Source: Zoroaster sp. YZ-2022
Taxonomy: Eukaryota > Echinodermata > Asteroidea > Forcipulatida > Zoroasteridae
DNA length: 64,000 bases
Assembly (NCBI GenBank): GCA_029582265.1
Contig: CM055835.1
Coordinates: forward strand, 11,542,041-11,606,040
Reading direction: 5' to 3'
Below, piece after piece: positions 57,351-64,000 of this stretch. The notes below the pieces were generated by a model. It was not told where the DNA came from. It saw only the letters and a list, made by a program, of their open reading frames with translations, and searched no databases. Both the position numbers and the translations under genes were made by a program. Within the stretch, counting starts at the first letter, position 1. Every line of letters begins with the position of its first letter.

Positions 57351-59070
57351 AGGTCGGCTTCAAAATCGGTGCAGTGACTCGCCATTTTTTGGCTCGATCC
57401 AGTATTTTTGGCTGCAATTGGACATCGTTTCATAGCAACAACAAAAAAAATACAAATTTCCACGCGCAGAAACCAGAGACTTTTTTGGGCCTAAGCTAGT
57501 GTTGTGCAAGATTAAGCTATTATTCAGTTGTGAGTGCTATCAATTCAGTGGATTGAGTTCAAGCGAAGAACAAGGATTGAAGTTTGTATGCCACGGAAGT
57601 TTCAAAAATAGAATATTATGTATTGATAAAGAAATAATATTTGCATGGAATGTAGCTTCATGGTAGAATGAGAAAAACTGCTATTGTGAGAGTCAATACT
57701 AAATAGCCATCCGATCAACCGACCGACCTACCAACCCACCAAACGATCAACAAACCAACCGACCAACCGATCGAACAAACAACCGACCAACTGACCCACC
57801 CACCATTTCCTGATCGGGGGAAGCGGAGGTATGTCACAGTATTTTAGTGTCCCAATCACTTGTTGATGGACCAGAAAGTAAATTAAAATATATCGGCCTA
57901 TCCTGACTACTGAGGAGTAGGTTATTGTTGGGATACCGACACAAGAATCGACTACCCCATCGATCGTATTTGGATTGAGGCACCTGCATTCCACCATTAT
58001 TTTAGAGTGGGTAATTATGTCAATAATTTGTCCCCTCACTAATTTTTATGGCCCATAAATTTCGATTGATAACAATAATTATGTAGACTTTCAGGGGAAG
58101 GTGGCCCCTTACGTCGCTTCTCACAAATACAAATTGGCGCACGCTTTTCTGTTGTAGGTTATGTGCGCAGTCGGGTGAGAAGTACTCCTTTCACAAAAAA
58201 TGCAGATCCTTTCTTGTATTTTTAGTCATATGAAACGTATTGAAATAAGTCACCGTGACAATGAGGGTTGCGGTCTGCATATTCTATTATTCCAGTTGCA
58301 TTTTGAAAGCTAGCGCGCTTTTTGCAAATCATCTGAGCGCAACCCTCATTAATTGTGACTTATTTCAATACGTTTCATATGACTAAAAATACAAGAAAGG
58401 ATCTGTTCTTTCACGCATACATGTTTTGTGTTGCATTTCCAAAATATGCGTCTGTAGTATACCCCATAAAAATGAGTGTTCACAGCCAAGTAAGAGCCAG
58501 TGCTTTAATAATAGTTGGGTTCTAAAGCAACTGTAACTTTCTTTAAAATATAAATAATAAAAAGGAAAAGGAAATCGGGAAACAAATTAACTGAAATCGC
58601 TTTTAGTCTTCAAACTTTAGGGAAATCTTTCTTTTTCTCTGAACCCCTTTTCCGCAAATTCACCGTTTCCTTTGAATGGGGCCAAAACAAATCTGTGCAG
58701 CTTACCCCGCTACAACACTACATGTACATGTACATCTGGAAGAATACATTATGTAAAATCACAGAGGAAGAGAACATTCCTCCATGATAAAATTAATGTT
58801 ATTATGTTAGTTTTCTTTTCAAGGATTGATTTATTATTATTTAGGAGGATTATATTATATTAACAGTTCTTTCTTTCCTATAGGATTTTCATCTGAGCAT
58901 GCACATGACTCTATACCCCCTTACATATACATGTACACTGCACACTTATACATAAAACCAACTCACACACACACATGTATTTCATTGGATTACAGGCAGT
59001 GACCTCACGCTGTGTTGGCTACCGAGCGAGATTCAAACTAATTCGCCTTCAAACAAACCTTGGGTGAAGG
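57351..59070 (+). repeat. Segmental duplication, copy B
   Basis: Direct partner of 54131-56885, shorter through deletions (the tetranucleotide tract and the RT relic region). It contains an inverted duplication at 58204-58402. Confidence 0.8.
58204..58402. repeat. Inverted duplication (palindrome) in copy B
   Basis: AGATCCTTTCTTGTATTTTT and the next 48 bp (58204-58271) are repeated in reverse at 58338-58402, with a 66-bp centre that matches copy A (about 55440-55520) in inverted sense. Copy A has only one arm, so the palindrome arose after the duplication. Confidence 0.8.
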
Positions 59071-60856
59071 TGCGAATTCAAGGGTGATTAACTTGCTTAA
59101 GTTTTTCTTTACAAACCCCACTCCTATGGGGTTGTCACATACACTGAAATAGAGGGCAATCTGTACGAAAGTGTTTTTTTTAATGTATCATGGCATGTAT
59201 TACCATTAGAAACAACCACCACTGGCTTTGTGGCTTTCACATTATTGCCTCTGTGGAATGTCAGAACTTACTTCTTGATCGCCATTAACAGAAAGAGTGG
59301 GCTCTAGATTACACAATCCCCACTGCCCATCCTTAACCAACTCGATGAAATTATCAAGGCGATTATTAAAGGATACCTGATAGACATCGTCATCAGAATC
59401 TTTATCTTGGCCACCCGATACTCCAAATTTGTGTCAGTATATAATGTCTCAAAAGGATCAATTTCATTGGGTTGGAATTTTCACAGGTCAGTTTAATGAC
59501 AGAGTTGAAATTAAGGGGGTTGAAATTAAGTCTAAGTTACAAAATACCAATGTTGTACTTCCTCTTTGAGTTTTAAAGGTTAAGCATAAGATAAGTAATT
59601 CAAAATTATCAAAATGGTCGAATATTAATGTAAAACTTTCTTAGCGTAAAGTTAATGATAGTATTAATGTTCCCAGCTATAAATAATTCTGTCTGCAGTG
59701 CTGTAATTTTTAAGTAGAGTTAAATACTTGGGAAAGAGTATTCTTTCCTCAATTCCACATAAGAATGACAAATAATTTTCTCAATGCATTTTCAATGTAT
59801 ATATGGTCTCGTAAACAACACAACATAATAGACTGAACCAGGTTGATAAGGGGGCTGTAGCCCCCCCCCCCTAAAATCGTTTAAAAAAAGGAGAGAAAAA
59901 GAGAGAGTGGGTTGGGAGGGAGGGAGGAGGGAGGGAGGCAGGGCGGGCAGGGAGGGTAGAACGCACTCCCATTCCCACAGTGTGCGGGATAAACATAAGG
60001 AGGTGACTTACTGAAAAATAATTGTTTTTGATTCTCAGCCCCCCCCCCCCTAAAAAATGTTCTGGATCCGCCCATGCATGTTTATATCAAACAACTTCTG
60101 CATGATAGCCCATTATTTGGTTTTGTAAAAATGTTTGGATAATGTGCATTAATATGTCCACTCTGTCTGCTTTTGACCGGCGGATTATTATTTGTATTTA
60201 TTTATTCCCATTTGGAAGGTTCGAATTTTTGCATGGTGGAAAGTACAATACGTTGCATTAACACAATGGATTGTTTGTTTATTTCTCTTTTGAATTCTCG
60301 TTTGAAAGTGATTGGAGTGTATTGACCTGCTCGTGGGTAATTTGCCGTCGTCGACCGGGCAGAGCAAAACCACTGTGACCCACCAGATTGGAAAGGCATG
60401 GAAAGCCATTTATTTGGGTTATAAAGGTTCTACCTCACTAAAATGAAACGAACCTCGTTAACAATTTGTTTGACATCACATGCGAATCGTGGTCATGCAT
60501 ATCGGATGGAGAATTTCCAGAAACTCGTCAGGCTTTATACATAGACCGCAGCTAAGAAATACTCTTTCATTTCAAAACGGCAATGAATTTAAGGTAACCA
60601 ACCTTGACGCCACTCGCCTTATGAACAGGCGCTTAATAATGACAATTAAGTCAACTGCAAGTAATGCTTTCAGACGAGTTTCGACCATACAAAAGCTACA
60701 GCTTCCTTTGTGGTTGAAACTTACCAATAACAGTTGAATATGAAGCCCACTCCCTGGAAGGTTGGTAGTAATTAGGTGTTACCGCCAGAAGAATTACAGA
60801 CTGCGGGCAACGAGGACCCTACTTTCACTAGTTCAGCGATACCGATATCGGGCAAG
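59071..60856. other. Non-coding, with G/C-rich tracts
   Basis: No exon seen. 59828-60075 contains C runs on both sides of a purine tract (GGGAGGGAGGGAGGAGGG at about 59914) able to form a G-quadruplex. The right edge TGGATCCGCCC is a common DNA-transposon terminus. The frame 60480-60737 has no recognisable domain and could be 5' UTR of the gene that follows. Confidence 0.45.
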
Positions 60857-60941
60857 ATGGCTCGTCACCGTAATTCACTGGTGCGTTCGCCCTTCTCGCT
60901 TCTGCTCGCATTGATTGTAATTTTAATAGTCACCGCTGCAG
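60857..60941 (+). CDS. Candidate mucin-like gene, signal-peptide exon
   Basis: ATG at 60857 has a strong start context (AAGATGG). The 28 codons read MARHRNSLVRSP, then a hydrophobic FSLLLALIVILIVTAA core: basic n-region, about 14 apolar residues and small residues at the end, a classical signal peptide or type II anchor. The donor GCAG|GTAATT leaves phase 1. The acceptor at 62383 gives G|CA (Ala) and continues [13 protein letters not shown] in frame. The 1.44-kb intron is GT-AG. The join is inference, not transcript evidence. Confidence 0.6.
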
Positions 60942-62383
60942 GTAATTTATTTTTCATTTTGTTCCACTTCGAATAAAACCAAAGTGAATTTCTATTAAAC
61001 ATAGCCCTATATGGGATTTCCAATTCATGTCGTGCCTTGCGATAGTTAGTTCTGCTTTTAACGATCGTGACAGACATGTATATAAGTTAATATAAGCCTC
61101 CGTTGCAGGTAGCTTCACTTCGATTCAAGCTTTCTGAACTTTCGCTTTAAGCCACCTTACACTATATTGGTATATCTCAACAAACAAAATCTCAGTTTTA
61201 CAAAATACTTACTTGGTGTAAAAATTGACGATCAAACATCTATCGAAATATTTCTGCCATAGTGCTATCTTTCCAGTTAAATGAGTGAAATAATTTCCAA
61301 AATTAATTTCAGTTTTCATGAAAATAAAAATTCAACATTGGAATGTATACAAATGTCTGAATGCATTAAACTTTCACTATTTTCTCGTTAACAAAATGAA
61401 ATAAACTGAAACTTTCACATTTTGGTCTTGTATACTTACCGTATATCTTGATTCTTAAAATGTTTGGATGCATTTACAGACATTTTACCAAAGTGTATAC
61501 TGGCTTTAAGTGAAGTTTATTAGTAAAAAATATGAAGCGCATCGCTGCAGTAAGTATTAAGCTCTGTTCGCATTCACCGTGGAATTAACTAATATACTTG
61601 AGTACATTATTGTTCATTACTTTGTTCCACTTTCACGTGAAACAGAAATCCGTGAAAAGCGAAATGATTGTACTAAAATCTTTTCTGTACTTTGTATTTT
61701 TTTTGGTAAAATAGGCCTATGCATGACAACAGAAACTTGCTCGTCGGGGGGGGGGGGGTGAGCGGGACATGCGGTAGGCCTATTACAACAGCAGTGATCA
61801 GCTGCATTGGTCGTTTATCTTAAAGGATGGTACATCATTTTGTAAATTTATGTCAAAAACACTTGAAGCAAAAATGTTCTGTCTAGCAACCCCTTTTTGA
61901 AAATCACCTTAGTTTTCGGGAAAAAATCACGAGCGCATTTAACAGTCCGTTCTTTATATTTTTCTACCGATTTGATATAGCAATCTAAATGCCTAATGCA
62001 TTAGGTAACTAACTTGTTAAGATATCACATATTTAAATAGCGAAAACAGTTTGTCCTTTATTGGAAATAAGCAAATTGCAGTATTGCACGCAAACTATGT
62101 ATTCACCAAAATACGAAGTACTAGCTGTTACTAGTACAAAAAACAGTTTTAAAAGGATTGGCTTGAAATGTGACGCAAAGTATAAGCTATCAGAAATCAT
62201 CTCATGAATTTCTTTCTCAAGCAAAACGATTATTCCCCAATTAAAACACGAGGGAAACGTTTTCAAATACTTATTTTTCTTCACAAGAAATTGCTTTTTT
62301 AACAAGTCACATATACAGAGACATATTTTAGTGAGATAAAACAGATATATTCCTTAAATATACATTCTTGCTTTATTTGGCAG
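60942..62383 (+). other. Proposed intron of the mucin-like gene
   Basis: It starts GTAATTTA and ends CTTGCTTTATTTGGCAG. No coding signal was seen inside; there is a poly-G run at about 61746-61757. Confidence 0.5.
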
Positions 62384-64000
62384 CAACAACCGAGGTAGCA
62401 ACACCCGGCACGCCAACACCCGGCACGCCAACACCCGGCACGCCAACACCCGGCACGCCAACACCCGGCACGCCAACACCCGGCACGCCAACACCCGGCA
62501 CGCCAACACCCGGAACGCCAACACCCGGAACGCCAACACCCGGAACGCCAACACCCGGCACGCCAACACCCGGCACGCCAACACCCGCACGCCAACACCC
62601 GCACGCCAACACCCGCACGCCAACACCGGCACGCCAACACCCGCACGCCAACACCGCACGCCAACACCCGGCACGCCAACACCCGCACGCCAACACCCGG
62701 CACGCCAACACCCGGCACGCCAACACCCGGCACGCCTTCACCCGGCACGCCAACACCCGGCACGCCAACACCCGGCACGCCAACACCCGGCACGCCAACA
62801 CCCGGCACGCCAACACCCGGCACGCCAACACCCGGCACGCCAACACCCGGCACGCCAACACCCGGCACGCCAACACCCGGCACGCCAACACCCGGCACGC
62901 CTTCACCCGGCACGCCAACACCCGGCACGCCAACACCGGGCACGCCTTCACCCGGCACGCCAACACCCGGCACGCCAACACCGGCACGCCAGCACCGGCT
63001 GCGCCAGCACCCGCACGCCAGCACCCGGCACGCCAGCACCCGGCACGCCAGCACCCGGCACGCCAACACCCGGCACGCCAACACCCGGCACGCCAACACC
63101 CGGCACGCCAACACCCGGCACGCCAACACCCGGCACGCCAACACCCGGCACGCCAACACCCGCACGCCAACACCGGCACGCCAACACCGACACGCCAACA
63201 CCGGCACGCCAACACCCGGCACGCCAACACCCGGCACGCCAACACCCGGCACGCCAACACCCGGCACGCCAACACCCGGCACGCCAACACCCGGCACGCC
63301 AACACCCGGCACGCCAACACCCGGCACGCCAACACCCGGCACGCCAACACCCGGCACGCCAACACCCGGCACGCCAACACCCGGCACGCCAACACCCGGC
63401 ACGCCAACACCCGGCACGCCAACACCCGGCACGCCAACACCCGGCACGCCAGCACCCGGCACGCCAACACCCGGCACGCCAACCCCCGGCACGCCAACCC
63501 CCGGAACGCCAACACCCGGCACGCCAACACCCGCACGCCAACACCCGCACGCCAACACCCGCACGCCAACACCAGCACGCCAACACCCGCACGCCAACAC
63601 CCGCACGCCAACACCCGCACGCCAACACCCGGCACGCCAACACCCGGCACGCCAACACCCGGCACGCCAACACCCGGCACGCCAACACCCGGCACGCCAA
63701 CACCCGGCACGCCAACACCCGGCACGCCAACACCCGGCACGCCAACACCCGGCACGCCAACACCCGGCACGCCAGCACCAGGCACGCCAGCACCCGGCAT
63801 GCCAACACCCGGCACTATAACACCCGGCACTATAACACCCGGCACTATAACACCCGGCACGCCAACACCCGGCACGCCAACACCCGGCACGCCAACACCC
63901 GGCACGCCAACACCCGGCACGCCAACGCCTGGCACGCCAACACAAGGCACGCCAGCACCCGGCACGCCAAAACCCGGCACTATAACACCCGGCACTATAA
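62384..64000 (+). CDS. Candidate mucin-like gene, Thr/Pro/Gly repeat exon (partial)
   Basis: After the acceptor the frame reads TTEVATPG, then TPTPG repeated every 15 bp, a Thr/Pro-rich pattern suited to dense O-glycosylation. Variants are mild in this frame (TPSPG, TPAPG, GTITP) and many are silent third-base changes. Units of 14 bp at 62581-62690, 62975-63030, 63155-63200 and 63525-63630 shift the frame to RQHPA or ANTRH, which argues against a clean coding array unless they are errors. All frames lack stops, so the exon stays open to the window end. Confidence 0.4.
62396..64000. repeat. 15-bp minisatellite, over 100 units
   Basis: Unit CACGCCAACACCCGG with 14-bp length variants and substitutions clustered into higher-order blocks; ACTATAACACCCGGC variants occur at about 63815-63850 and 63979-64000. 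It continues past the window. Minus-strand frames of over 500 codons read (VPGVG)n, (CWRAG)n and (LACRV)n; being rotations of one repeat they are not independent gene evidence. Confidence 0.97.

Noticed and set aside
62299..63995. Minus-strand open frames of 540 and 548 codons
   Set aside because: They are rotations of the 15-bp repeat, switch between three motifs at each 14-bp unit, and have no signal peptide or splice support on that strand.

Overview
This is nuclear DNA of a multicellular eukaryote. It is AT-rich, sparse in genes, and built of short exons with GT/AG introns, several unrelated transposon classes nested in one another, microsatellites and minisatellites. The Penelope-like, CR1/L2-like LINE, DIRS-like, Tc1/mariner, piggyBac-like, Helentron-like and integrase-type elements, with frequent AGGCCTA and ACATGTACATGT words, suggest a marine invertebrate, most likely a deuterostome such as an echinoderm, hemichordate or amphioxus. 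That taxonomic guess is inference. Nothing bacterial was seen: no operons, CRISPR arrays or rRNA. All calls come from reading the sequence; no database search was run.

Layout. 1-5.9 kb: a LINE 3' end, a mariner-type MITE and another inverted-repeat element. 5.9-10.9 kb: four Helentron-like elements stacked like Russian dolls, filled with about 148-bp tandem repeats. 11.4-13.6 kb: two long TAA arrays around a cluster of a TGTCGCCCTATTA motif; the larger array is the expanded tail of a LINE. 13.6-16 kb: more Helentron pieces and an 808-bp TIR element. 16.18-26.77 kb: a 10.6-kb DNA transposon with kilobase-long TIRs, a 4-bp target duplication (TAGG) and a decayed multi-exon DDE integrase; its right arm carries two further insertions and its 3' part a dead LINE. 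A THAP-domain remnant follows.

27.6-43.1 kb: one plus-strand gene for a WD40-type beta-propeller protein, reconstructed as ten exons. Its introns hold minisatellites, a fold-back element, a Tc1-like element and, on the opposite strand, a small gene split by a Penelope-like element with direct pseudo-LTRs. The gene's five reading-frame breaks each look like a one-base error in a homopolymer.

43.1-60.8 kb: mostly non-coding. It holds a candidate orphan promoter with a first exon (45.5 kb), piggyBac-like MITEs with TTAA duplications, several tandem duplications, a 17-bp minisatellite, another Helentron end with different internal repeats, a roughly 3-kb tandem segmental duplication and a DIRS-like reverse transcriptase relic.

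60.86-64 kb: a candidate secreted or membrane-anchored mucin-like gene. A signal-peptide exon splices in matching phase into a Thr/Pro/Gly repeat exon made of a 15-bp minisatellite that runs off the window end. With the nested Helentrons and the long-TIR integrase transposon, this is the most interesting content.
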